DNA of 64,000 nt, from the NCBI RefSeq assembly GCF_008973665.1, contig NZ_WACP01000006.1, positions 1 through 64,000 on the forward strand, written 5' to 3'. The DNA comes from Paenibacillus tengchongensis (lineage in GTDB: Bacteria; Bacillota; Bacilli; Paenibacillales; Paenibacillaceae). The notes beneath the pieces are model-generated. The model saw nothing but the letters and a program-made list of their open reading frames with translations, was not told the DNA's origin and ran no database searches. The translations under genes were made by a program, and so were the position numbers. Of this stretch, positions 25,369-34,100 are shown in pieces (the stretch's first letter is position 1; every line of letters starts with the position of its first letter).

Positions 25369-26520
25369 TTAAAGAATCTTGCGGAACAAAGCGATGACTT
25401 CTTCCTTCGTAGGAATGAACGGATTGCCGGGTGCGCAGGCGTCCTTCATCGAGTTCTCGGCCAGCAGGTCCAGATCGACCTCGTTCACGCCCAGCTCGGA
25501 TAATTTAGACGGAATGCCGACTTCCTTCGACAGCGCCTTGATCGACTCAATGACGAAGTCCGCGCATTCCTTGTCGCTCTTCCCTTCAACCTGCAGGCCG
25601 ATCGCCTTGGCAATGTTGCGGAAGCGGTGCGGCACCACCTTGGCATTCTCTTCTTCCACGTATGGCAGCAGCATCGCGTTACATACGCCGTGCGGCAGGT
25701 CGTAGACCCCGCCAAGCTGATGCGCCATAGCGTGCACATAGCCGAGACCGGCATTGTTGAAGGCCAGGCCGCCAAGGAAGATCGCATAGACCATCTGCTC
25801 ACGGGCTTCGATATCCTGACCGTTCTTGACGGTGCGGGCCAGGTTGTTGAAGATCAGCTCAACCGCTGCCAGCGCCGTTGCATCGGTCACCGGATAGGCG
25901 CCCGGAGTAACCAGTGCTTCGATCGCATGCGTCAAAGCGTCCATCCCGGTTGCTGCAGTCAGATCGGCTGGCTTGCCGACCATTAATTCCGGATCGTTAA
26001 CGGAAATGGCGGCCAGGCTGTTCTTGTCGACCATAACCATTTTGACTTTGCGTTCTTCGTCGGTAATGACATAGTTAATGGTGACTTCGGCGGAGGTGCC
26101 GGCGGTAGTGTTCACGGCAACGATCGGCAGCGATTGATGCTGCGACTTGTGCACACCTTCATATTCTTTGATATGGCCGCCGTTGGTGGCGATAATGCCG
26201 ATGCCCTTGGCCGTATCCTGCGGCGAGCCGCCGCCGATGGAGATCAGATGGTCGCAGCCGTTCGTTTTGAGGAAATCGACGCCGTCATGAACATTTTTAC
26301 AGGTTGGGTTGGGCTTCACTTCATCGTATACCGCATATTCAATTCCCGCTTCATCCAGCACGGCCAGCACTTTACCGGCGATGCCGCTCTTCATCAGGAA
26401 TTTGTCGGTAACCACCAGCGCCTTGTTCAGCTTTAATTCTTTAATGTAAGGAGCGATATCATTCAGACAGCCTTTACCCATAATGTTGACAGGCGGAACA
26501 TAAAACACATGAGTACTCAT
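25369..26520 (-). CDS. fucO: iron-containing alcohol dehydrogenase, lactaldehyde reductase type
   Basis: A 383-aa group III (iron-dependent) alcohol dehydrogenase. The GGGSPQDTAKGI nucleotide-binding motif lies near residues 95-106, and metal ligands appear in AHAMAHQLGG-type context (YVHAMAHQLGGVYDLPHG). FucO-type enzymes reduce the L-lactaldehyde made by RhaD to 1,2-propanediol, which fits its place as first gene of the rha operon. ATG 26520 (MSTHVF) is chosen; an upstream ATG at 26544 would add eight residues, and the GGAGG near 26536 is somewhat far from 26520, so the start is not fully certain. Confidence 0.85.
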   Translation of the reverse strand: MSTHVFYVPPVNIMGKGCLNDIAPYIKELKLNKALVVTDKFLMKSGIAGKVLAVLDEAGIEYAVYDEVKPNPTCKNVHDGVDFLKTNGCDHLISIGGGSPQDTAKGIGIIATNGGHIKEYEGVHKSQHQSLPIVAVNTTAGTSAEVTINYVITDEERKVKMVMVDKNSLAAISVNDPELMVGKPADLTAATGMDALTHAIEALVTPGAYPVTDATALAAVELIFNNLARTVKNGQDIEAREQMVYAIFLGGLAFNNAGLGYVHAMAHQLGGVYDLPHGVCNAMLLPYVEEENAKVVPHRFRNIAKAIGLQVEGKSDKECADFVIESIKALSKEVGIPSKLSELGVNEVDLDLLAENSMKDACAPGNPFIPTKEEVIALFRKIL

Positions 26521-26681
26521 AACTTCAAACCAGCCTCCCGGCAAAATAGTAGCGGAACACGGCTAAAGCCGGCTCCTGTATCCTCTGCAAAGTCGTGCAA
26601 GTCTTGCTGCGGCGCCGTTAAAGGCTGGTCTGGCGGACTACCGCAGGTTAACCAGTCAGAGGCGCTAATTGTCCGGGCATA

Positions 26682-26810
26682 CGCTTTCAAAGGAACATCC
26701 TCATCGTAACTCCCTCATTCTTTGTTGTCAACAAATAAAATATTAATTATGTTGTTTTTATTTGATTAATGTTTGTTTCACAGAAAATATCGCTAAAATA
26801 ACAAATTGTT
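26682..26810. promoter_or_regulatory. rha divergent control region with TTGTT/AACAA boxes
   Basis: The 360 bp between fucO and the DeoR gene hold a TTGTTG-T-CAACAA palindrome (26722-26734) and an AACAA-A-TTGTT palindrome (26800-26810). TTGTT-type half sites (GTTGTTTTT, GTTTGTTTC) lie between them. A TGAAAGCG core (minus strand, 26689-26682) resembles half of a cre box but lacks the rest. These are candidate sites for the adjacent DeoR-type regulator and catabolite control. Confidence 0.4.
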
Positions 26811-26880
26811 ATCTTTTATTTATTGCAAACACAGATATCAATGGACTATATTTAATCCAGAAGCACTATGGAAGGTGATT

Positions 26881-27639
26881 ATGATGCTGGCAGGTGAACG
26901 ACGTAAAAAAATTATTGACCTCGTCCATCAGGACAAGCGGGTGCTGGTTAGCGATCTCAGCCGGATGTTTGAGGTAACGGAGGAGACGATCCGCCGCGAT
27001 CTGGAGAAGCTGGAGAAGGATGGCATTCTCAGCCGCACCTACGGGGGCGCGATGCTAAACAGGCATACCAATGAGGACCTGCCTTTTGTTACCCGCGGCG
27101 CGCTCAACACCGACATTAAACGGAATATTGCCCTGAAGGCGCTGGATCTGATCGCTGACGGCGATACTTTAATGGTCGATCCCAGCTCCACCGCCCTTGA
27201 ATTTCTTAAGCTGCTGGGCAATAAGAACAACCTTACGGTCATCACAAATTCCATTCATATTCTCCACGAATTTGCGAATTCGTCCATGGATATTGTCTCG
27301 ACAGGCGGTTCCCTGCGTCACCGGTCGCTTTCGCTGGTCGGCCCGGTCGCCCATGATACCATCCGCCGTTACAACGTGGACACTGCCGTCATCAGCTGCA
27401 AGGGAATCGATCTGGCAAGCGGCATTACCGATTCCAATGAGCCGGAATGCGAGGTCAAGAAGCATATGCTGCGGCAGGCCGAGAAGGTGATGCTGCTGGC
27501 GGATCATACGAAGTTCGGGAAGACGGCTTTTACTAACCTGATCCCGCTCGGCGGCGTCGATGTGCTGATTACCGACCGCAAGCCTGCGGACATCTGGCTG
27601 AAACGGCTGGCTGAGGAGAATATCGAAGTGATTTATTGA
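26881..27639 (+). CDS. DeoR-family regulator, probably of the rhamnose operon
   Basis: A 252-aa protein. The N-terminal DeoR winged helix (about 1-57) contains the signature RRDLEKLEKDGILSRTYGGA. The rest is the DeoRC sugar-phosphate sensor domain with D-S-S/T-A-type loop VDPSSTALEF. ATG 26881 has GGAAGGTG at good spacing; the frame upstream to 26806 has no binding site. It is divergent from fucO-rhaBAD, as with the DeoR-type rhamnose regulator known in Bacillus. The effector is likely rhamnulose-1-phosphate (inference). Confidence 0.85.
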   Translation: MMLAGERRKKIIDLVHQDKRVLVSDLSRMFEVTEETIRRDLEKLEKDGILSRTYGGAMLNRHTNEDLPFVTRGALNTDIKRNIALKALDLIADGDTLMVDPSSTALEFLKLLGNKNNLTVITNSIHILHEFANSSMDIVSTGGSLRHRSLSLVGPVAHDTIRRYNVDTAVISCKGIDLASGITDSNEPECEVKKHMLRQAEKVMLLADHTKFGKTAFTNLIPLGGVDVLITDRKPADIWLKRLAEENIEVIY

Positions 27640-27767
27640 GAGAAGCTCATCAGAGGAGCCTGTGCGTTCTGCTGTTTCGGCGGGGCGTACAGGCTTGTAT
27701 GGTGCTGGTGGACCGTTAATGATGATAAATCGCCGGATAGTGAAAGCGTTACCGATTTATATATATA

Positions 27768-27820
27768 AAAAAAGATATCCACGCTTAATACCTATGAGGC
27801 AAGGTGGATATCTTTCTTTT
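27768..27820. terminator. bidirectional terminator between the DeoR gene and gnd
   Basis: AAAGATATCCAC (27771-27782) pairs perfectly with GTGGATATCTTT (27804-27815), flanked by A and T runs. It closes the zwf-gnd transcript (minus) and the DeoR gene (plus). Confidence 0.88.
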
Positions 27821-27892
27821 AATTCCGGATAGGGTGAAAAACCGCCTCTAATTTCTTGCTGCCACCGGACAATCCGAAAATGCTTTCTTGTA

Positions 27893-28786
27893 TCAGTTCT
27901 TCTCCACGGCGTGGCCGCCGAATTCGTTGCGCAGCGCGGCGACGACTTTACCTGTGAAAGTGTCATTCTCCAAGGAACGATAACGCATGAGCAGCGACAT
28001 CGCAATAACAGGAGTCGCAGCCTGTAGATCAAACGCCGTTTCCAGCGTCCAGCGTCCTTCTCCGGAGGAATGCATCACCCCGCGGATTTCATCGAGCTTG
28101 GCATCCTTGGCGAAGGCGCGTTCCATCAGCTCCATCAGCCAAGAACGGATCACGGAGCCGTTGTTCCAGACCCGGGCAACCTGCTCGAAGTCGAAGTCGT
28201 ACCCGCTTTTCTCCAGCACCTCGAAGCCTTCCCCGATCGCTGCCATCATGCCGTATTCGATGCCGTTGTGCACCATCTTCAGGAAATGCCCGCTGCCGGA
28301 CTTCCCGGCATAGAGATACCCGTTCTCTACCGCCGTATCGCGGAACAGCGGTTCGGCGACCGCCCAGGCTGCCTCGTCGCCGCCGATCATATAACAGGCT
28401 CCGTGGCGGGCCCCCTCCATGCCCCCCGAGGTTCCCGCATCCAGGAAGTAAATGCCCTGCTGCTCAAGCTCACCGTGACGGCGCACCGATTCCTTGTAAT
28501 GCGAATTGCCGCCTTCAATAATAATATCGCCTTTGGAGAGCAGCGGCGCTACCTCAGCGATGACCGAATCGACGAACTGATGCGGCACCATAATCCACAC
28601 TACGCGCGGCGCTTCCAGCTTGCCTGCCAGCTCTTCCAGACTATATGCCCCTTCTGCACCTTCAGCGGTAATGCTCTCTACAGCAGCGCTGTTGACGTCA
28701 TATGCAACGACTTCATGTCCATGCTCCAGCAGGTTAAGGCTCAGATTAAAGCCCATTTTACCCAGTCCGACTAAACCGACTCTCAT
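27893..28786 (-). CDS. gnd: 6-phosphogluconate dehydrogenase (decarboxylating), short YqeC type
   Basis: A 297-aa enzyme that oxidatively decarboxylates 6-phosphogluconate to ribulose-5-phosphate. The Rossmann motif GLVGLGKMG lies at the start, and the catalytic-region motifs GNSHYKES, LDAGTSGG and KMVHNGIEYGMM follow. It lacks the about 170-residue C-terminal extension of the 468-aa GntZ/Gnd form and so belongs to the YqeC-like short branch, often NAD-preferring. ATG 28786 is preceded by GGAGGG. It is downstream of zwf on the same strand, so oxidative pentose-phosphate steps 1 and 3 are co-encoded; no 6-phosphogluconolactonase is seen. Confidence 0.9.
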   Translation of the reverse strand: MRVGLVGLGKMGFNLSLNLLEHGHEVVAYDVNSAAVESITAEGAEGAYSLEELAGKLEAPRVVWIMVPHQFVDSVIAEVAPLLSKGDIIIEGGNSHYKESVRRHGELEQQGIYFLDAGTSGGMEGARHGACYMIGGDEAAWAVAEPLFRDTAVENGYLYAGKSGSGHFLKMVHNGIEYGMMAAIGEGFEVLEKSGYDFDFEQVARVWNNGSVIRSWLMELMERAFAKDAKLDEIRGVMHSSGEGRWTLETAFDLQAATPVIAMSLLMRYRSLENDTFTGKVVAALRNEFGGHAVEKN

Positions 28787-28853
28787 GATTGATCCCTCCA
28801 TATTGTGTTAGTAGTACGATTGTGCTATCCGGTTCCTGTAAATGAAGTAGAGC

Positions 28854-30377
28854 TTAGGCACCCTGACGGACAGCCTTCGCTGTCTCCGACTGGGCGGCAG
28901 GCGCCGCCGTCTCTTCGTCCAGCCACCAATGATCCTCGCCCAACAGCTCGGCTGCTGCTGCAGGACCGTTTGACCCGGCGGCATATGGATGCAGCGGCAA
29001 TGTGCCGGCCTCTGTTGCCTCGATTATAGGCTGAACCCACTGCCAAGACAACTCTACCTCATCCCAATGTGCAAAAAAGGTCGCATCTCCGAGCATAGCG
29101 TCATAGATCAGATTCTCGTACGCCTCGGGCAGATCCGGATTACCGGATTCGTGGCGGATGCTCACCGGTTCCAGCTCCCCGTGCCGCCGCGGGTCCTTCG
29201 TGTTCAGCTGCAGTGACAGACCTTCCTCCGGACCAATGTTAATCACAAGCAGGTTGGGCTCAAGCGAAATTTTGTGCTTATTATGAATGTCGCTCAGCGG
29301 TTCCTTAAATTCGATCACAATCCGCGTGGACTTCTCTTTCAGCCGTTTGCCGGTGCGGATATAGAACGGTACGCCGCTCCACAGCGGGTCATCAATAAAC
29401 AGACGGGCGGCAATATAAGTCTCGTTCTGCGAAGCAGCGGGAATCCCCGGCTCGGAGAGATAACCCGGGACGGGCTTGCCCTTCAGCTCACCGGCCGCAT
29501 ATTGGCCGCGCACGATATTCTGTGCAAGCTCATCTTCCAGCAGCGGACGGACCGAGGAGATCACATGCCGTTTCTTGCTGCGCACATCCTCGGGCGTGCT
29601 GTCTTTGGGCAGCTGCATCGCCATCATCATCAGCAGCTGCAGCATATGATTCTGGAACATGTCGCGCAGCGCGCCGGACTTGTCATAATAGCCGGCACGT
29701 TCTTCTACGCCGACCGTTTCAGCGGCGGTAATCTGAACGTTCGAGATATAGCGGTTCTGCCACAGCGCCCGCAGCACCGGATTCGAATATTTCAGCACTT
29801 CCAGATTCTGCACCATCGGCTTGCCGAGGAAATGGTCAATACGGAAGATTTCCTCTTCACGGAATGCCTGGCTGAGATTGTCATTCAGCTCACGTGCCGA
29901 CTGCAGATCACGGCCGAACGGCTTCTCGATGATCAGCCGTTTCCAGCCCTCCGTATCGCCGAGCCCGCTGGCCTGAATATTGGAGGCAATCGGTCCGAAG
30001 AATTCCGGGCCCACGGACAGATAGAACATCCGGTTCTGCGGAAGCCCCAGTTCCCGTTCGCGGCGCAGGACATGCTCCAGCAGCTTGCGGTAATCCTCGG
30101 GACGGCCGACATCAAGCACACTGTATTCAAAGGCAAGCAAAAAACGTTGCAGCTCCGGCGAATCCGCCGGCGGCCGCCGCGAAAAGGTGCGCAGCGAGTC
30201 CAGCACCTGTGCCTGGAAGGTTTCATTCGTCAATGCTCTTCTGCCCAAACCGATGACGGAAAGAGGACCGGAAAGCTTGCCATCTGCGAACAAATTATAA
30301 AGCGCCGGGAAAATTTTGCGTTTTGCCAAATCTCCGGTTGCGCCGAACAGTACAAAGGTCGATGATTCCACTTTCAT
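28854..30377 (-). CDS. zwf: glucose-6-phosphate 1-dehydrogenase
   Basis: A 507-aa enzyme that makes 6-phosphogluconolactone and NAD(P)H from glucose-6-phosphate. The coenzyme motif GATGDLAKRK lies at 14-23. The substrate/catalytic motifs IIEKPFGRDL and RIDHFLGKPMVQN (His being the catalytic base) are intact, and length is typical. The C-terminus is Ala-rich and acidic. It is the first gene of zwf-gnd and is divergent from a HxlR-type regulator, which is a candidate controller. Confidence 0.95.
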   Translation of the reverse strand: MKVESSTFVLFGATGDLAKRKIFPALYNLFADGKLSGPLSVIGLGRRALTNETFQAQVLDSLRTFSRRPPADSPELQRFLLAFEYSVLDVGRPEDYRKLLEHVLRRERELGLPQNRMFYLSVGPEFFGPIASNIQASGLGDTEGWKRLIIEKPFGRDLQSARELNDNLSQAFREEEIFRIDHFLGKPMVQNLEVLKYSNPVLRALWQNRYISNVQITAAETVGVEERAGYYDKSGALRDMFQNHMLQLLMMMAMQLPKDSTPEDVRSKKRHVISSVRPLLEDELAQNIVRGQYAAGELKGKPVPGYLSEPGIPAASQNETYIAARLFIDDPLWSGVPFYIRTGKRLKEKSTRIVIEFKEPLSDIHNKHKISLEPNLLVINIGPEEGLSLQLNTKDPRRHGELEPVSIRHESGNPDLPEAYENLIYDAMLGDATFFAHWDEVELSWQWVQPIIEATEAGTLPLHPYAAGSNGPAAAAELLGEDHWWLDEETAAPAAQSETAKAVRQGA

Positions 30378-30571
30378 TCCTCCCGTTATTATACATTATT
30401 TATATGGTTACTTTAAATTACTCGCAAACTTTTACATCACCCATCATACGACTGTAAATTCCTTTCGTCAATATCATTTCGACAGTTACAAAAAGTTATT
30501 ATTTTCACGTTCTTTATACTATGTTATAGTTAGTAGACTATTTAAAATAACTATTCAAGGAGGGGGTCAGC

Positions 30572-30886
30572 ATGACTTCCGACGTCCAGCCCCTCTTGTC
30601 CAAAGTGGAGCATGTCCATCATCTCATCGGCAAGAAATGGGTTAATCTGATCATTCACGTCTTGCTGGAGGAGCCGAAACGGTTCAGCGAGCTGCATGCC
30701 ATCATTCCGGAAATCAGTAAGCGGATGCTTAATGAGCGTCTGAAGGAGCTGGAAGAATGCGGCCTCATCAGCCGCGCAGTCATCCCCGACCGTCCAGTGC
30801 GTACGGAATACTCACTGACCGGCAAAGGCCGGGAGCTCGGCGAAGCGCTTGGCTTTGTGGAGCAGTGGGCTATGAAATGGCTATAA
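30572..30886 (+). CDS. HxlR-family winged-helix regulator
   Basis: A 104-aa protein with the HxlR pattern: IGKKWVNLIIHVLLEEPKRFSELH, then ISKRMLNERLKELEECGLISR and a YSLTGKG wing. AGGAGGGGG precedes the ATG. Redox-sensing members (HypR, YodB) carry an N-terminal Cys; this one has only one Cys (LEECGLI), in the recognition-helix region, so a thiol switch of the usual kind is unlikely. It is divergent from zwf with about 195 bp between, suggesting control of the pentose-phosphate genes or of itself. Confidence 0.85.
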   Translation: MTSDVQPLLSKVEHVHHLIGKKWVNLIIHVLLEEPKRFSELHAIIPEISKRMLNERLKELEECGLISRAVIPDRPVRTEYSLTGKGRELGEALGFVEQWAMKWL

Positions 30887-30929
30887 ATGCCCCCACAAAG
30901 TGATTCCCCGCCATGTTCATACAGTCATC

Positions 30930-31133
30930 TCGGTCCGCAAGGACCGAATAATCGTAGCTTCCGCTAAAATAAAGGCACTACTGTCCGTACACAATCCAAA
31001 CTTCATCCGGCCGATCTCAAGGAACAGATTTGACCTCCATACTACACGACCTGCGGCATGGCACTGCCATAGAACAAAATGAACAGAGCAGCGATCCTCC
31101 GGTCAACGGAGAAAAGCTGCTCTGCTTATTTTT
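30930..31133. terminator. gene-free stretch with hairpin and terminator between hxlR and the GH43 gene
   Basis: The 294 bp after the HxlR gene hold a TCGGTCC-GCAA-GGACCGA hairpin (30930-30947). They also hold a terminator stem CAGAGCAGC (31084-31092) / GCTGCTCTG (31116-31124), followed by TTATTTTTCC. No convincing ORF was seen. The terminator can serve both convergent genes. Confidence 0.7.
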
Positions 31134-31180
31134 CCATACTTATTCACGGTTCAGCCTAACTTTGATGCTGCGGCCGCGGT

Positions 31181-34100
31181 TTACTCCCCGGCGGCTTGCG
31201 CCGCTTCATACTCTGCGAGCACTTCCTGCGCCGTCCGCACATCGTTATACACCTTCACTTCATCCATCATCCCGGTAAACGGCGCATCCCAGTAATTAAC
31301 ACCAAGGCCGAACACCGCATTCTTGCCTGTAAAAATATCAGGGAATTTACTGCCGGAGAATTTCTCCACGCCGTTGATATAGACCTTTACATTCCCATTG
31401 TCCACTGTAAATGCCACATGCGTCCACTCGCCTGCGGGAATCCGCAGCCCGGTTACCGCGTCATACCAGGCCTCACCTGACCAGAGCATCGTCTGGGACT
31501 GCTCGTCATTATTATTTTGCGGGACGAGACTGATCCAGCTGTTGCCCGAGGCGGCTCCGAAGAAGGCTGTGGTGAAGCCCTGCAGCTTATCCGGCTTCAG
31601 CCACATGGATACGGAATACGTATGGCTGTCAATAAGCCCGTCGTCAAGGCGGATGCCCGAAGCTCCATCAAAGACTGCACCCTGCCCGGAAACCCCGTCG
31701 CCGTAAGTAATATTTCCTACCGTTGCGTTATTCAGCAGGTTACCGGTAATCCTTCCGTCCGCGGACATTCCCAGTGTATCCTGCAGATTGCCTTCAAAAG
31801 CAAAGTGGGCGACACTGCCGTTTGTCGTCACCTTATAGGAACGGGATACCCCGCTTCCGTCGGCTGCCTTGGCCGTAATAAGCGCTTCTCCTTCACTCAC
31901 TGCCGTCACCGTTCCGGTAGCTGCATCCACTGCGGCCACCTCCGGTGCGCTTGAGCTCCACACCAGGCTGCGGTTACCGGCATTGGTCGGCAGGACGGAG
32001 ACTTCCGGTGTAAAAGACTTGCCGACAGCCAGCGCTTTGCTGCTCTTGGCCAGCAGAATGTCGGTCACCTTCAGATTAGGATCCGGTGTGCCGTTTACCA
32101 GCCAGTCAATAACTTCCGGAGGCAGAGCTGTGTCATAGATACGTACAGAATCCATCCAGCCGGTGTACGGATTATCCCAATAATTCACACCCAGCGCGAA
32201 CAGCGTCTCTTCACCGGAAAGCTTATCTTTAAAGCCGGTGCCGGTGAATTTCAATACACCGTTAATATAAAGATCGACTGTCCCTGCACGGTAGGTGAAT
32301 GCCAGGTGGCTCCACTGTCCCGCTTTGATCTGCTGGTCAGCCGCCGCATCCTGGTAAGGCTCGCCGAACCACAGTCTTGTCGTGGCGGCAGAGTTGCCGT
32401 ACGGCAATAGGCTCAGCCATTGGCTTGGCGACTGGCCGGCAAAGAACGCCGTCGTATACATTTCCAGCTTCTCCGGCTTCAGCCACAGGCTTACAGTATA
32501 AGAGTCATCGGTAATCAGATTGTCCGGAAGACGCACGCCGCCGCTTCCGTTGAAATACGCCGCCTGTCCGCTCTTGCCCTCGGCATAAGTGATTGCTCCC
32601 CCGGTATTGTTAATCCGGTTACCGGTGATTGCCGCTTCCGGCAGAAGACCCGCCGTATCGGCGAGATTTCCCTCGAAATCATACACGGCTACCAGATTTT
32701 CTTCCAGCGCACCGGTGCTGCTCATGGCTGGGACCGTTACCGCAAATTCCTTCGTAACCGTGGCTTCGCCTACCCGCACGGAAGCGGTCAACGTAACCGA
32801 TGCATTGCCTGCTCCCGCCGCCGGCCGGTTCACCTGGCCGTTCACACCGACAACAGCTTCATCGGATGAAGTCCAGGTAATTACGGCATGATGCGCTCCG
32901 CTCGCCGGCAGAACCAGATTCCGGTACACACTTCCTGTATCTCCCAGCTCAATGGCGGCGGCTACATATTCCGCCTTCTGTTCGTCGCTCAACTGCTCCA
33001 GCGCGCTGCCCCAGACGGCAATGCCGAGGTCGGACATGGCAGTAAAGGTCATGGCCTGCTGTCCGCGCGTCGAATCCCACTGCTTCACGAATACTCCTTT
33101 GTACAGGCGCTGCACACCCTCCGCTTCATTGATAAGCAGGTGGGCGTAGTAATCCCCCTTCAGCTCCCAGGTACCGCTGACCGCCCCCGAGATGCTTCCG
33201 TCCTCGTTCAGGTTCACTTGCACAGTGGATTTCACCGTACCGGAGGTATCCTGACCGTGGTTGACGAACTGGTAAGGTCCGGCAAGTTCACCCGGCTGTA
33301 CCGCTTCCAGACTTTCGCCGGTATACCGGTGCACTGCAATCACCGGCCAGGCGTCCTCATTCATGAACATTTGATGCACCCGTACCTGATGCGCTTCTCC
33401 TTGTGAAGGGAAGCGGGTGTGGAAGAAGTTAAAGAGCTTGCCGCTCTCCGGATCGATCTCCACGGAGTTGTGGCCCGGAGAGGCGTATCCGTAGGATTGG
33501 AATTCCGGGTCTCCGTTCAAATTGGTGAACAGGAAATTGCCCAGCAGCTTGTTGCCGATGGCCGAATGGTCAGCGTTCGTGGCCAACACACCGCTGTGGC
33601 CGGCGGCATCCAGATAGGGACCGTCCGGCTGCTCGGCGCGGAAGACGCGCATATTATAGCCGCCGTCGGAGGCAAGGCCGCCGTAGGTTACGTACATGTA
33701 GTAATAATCGGTTCCCGGATCATAGATGATATACGGACCTTCGCCGGAGCGGTGGAATCCGCCCGAGAGCTTCGTCCCGAAATAACGGTCGATGATGCGT
33801 CCGTCTTCAGTAGTGCCGTCTTCTCCCGGATAGACGGGATTGCCGGTTGCCGGATCGATCGGCAGGATAAAGATACCGCCCGACCAGGAGCCGTAAGTCA
33901 TCCAGAGCTTGCCGTCCTTGTCGTAGAACAGCGTCGGGTCGATAGCATTGGTATAGACCATGTTGTTATAGGAACCGCCCGCATTAAACCAGGCGGGATT
34001 AGCTCCTTCAAGGATGCCGTCCTCTACCAGCTTGCTGATATTAGTGTTCGACCAGATTTTGTTGACGTTGCTCTTGTCATCCTTGGCCGCTTCCTTCGTA

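Noticed and set aside
27741..27754. TGAAAGCGTTACCG resembling a cre box
   Set aside because: It matches 12 of 14 positions but lies between two convergent gene ends beside the gnd terminator, away from any promoter.
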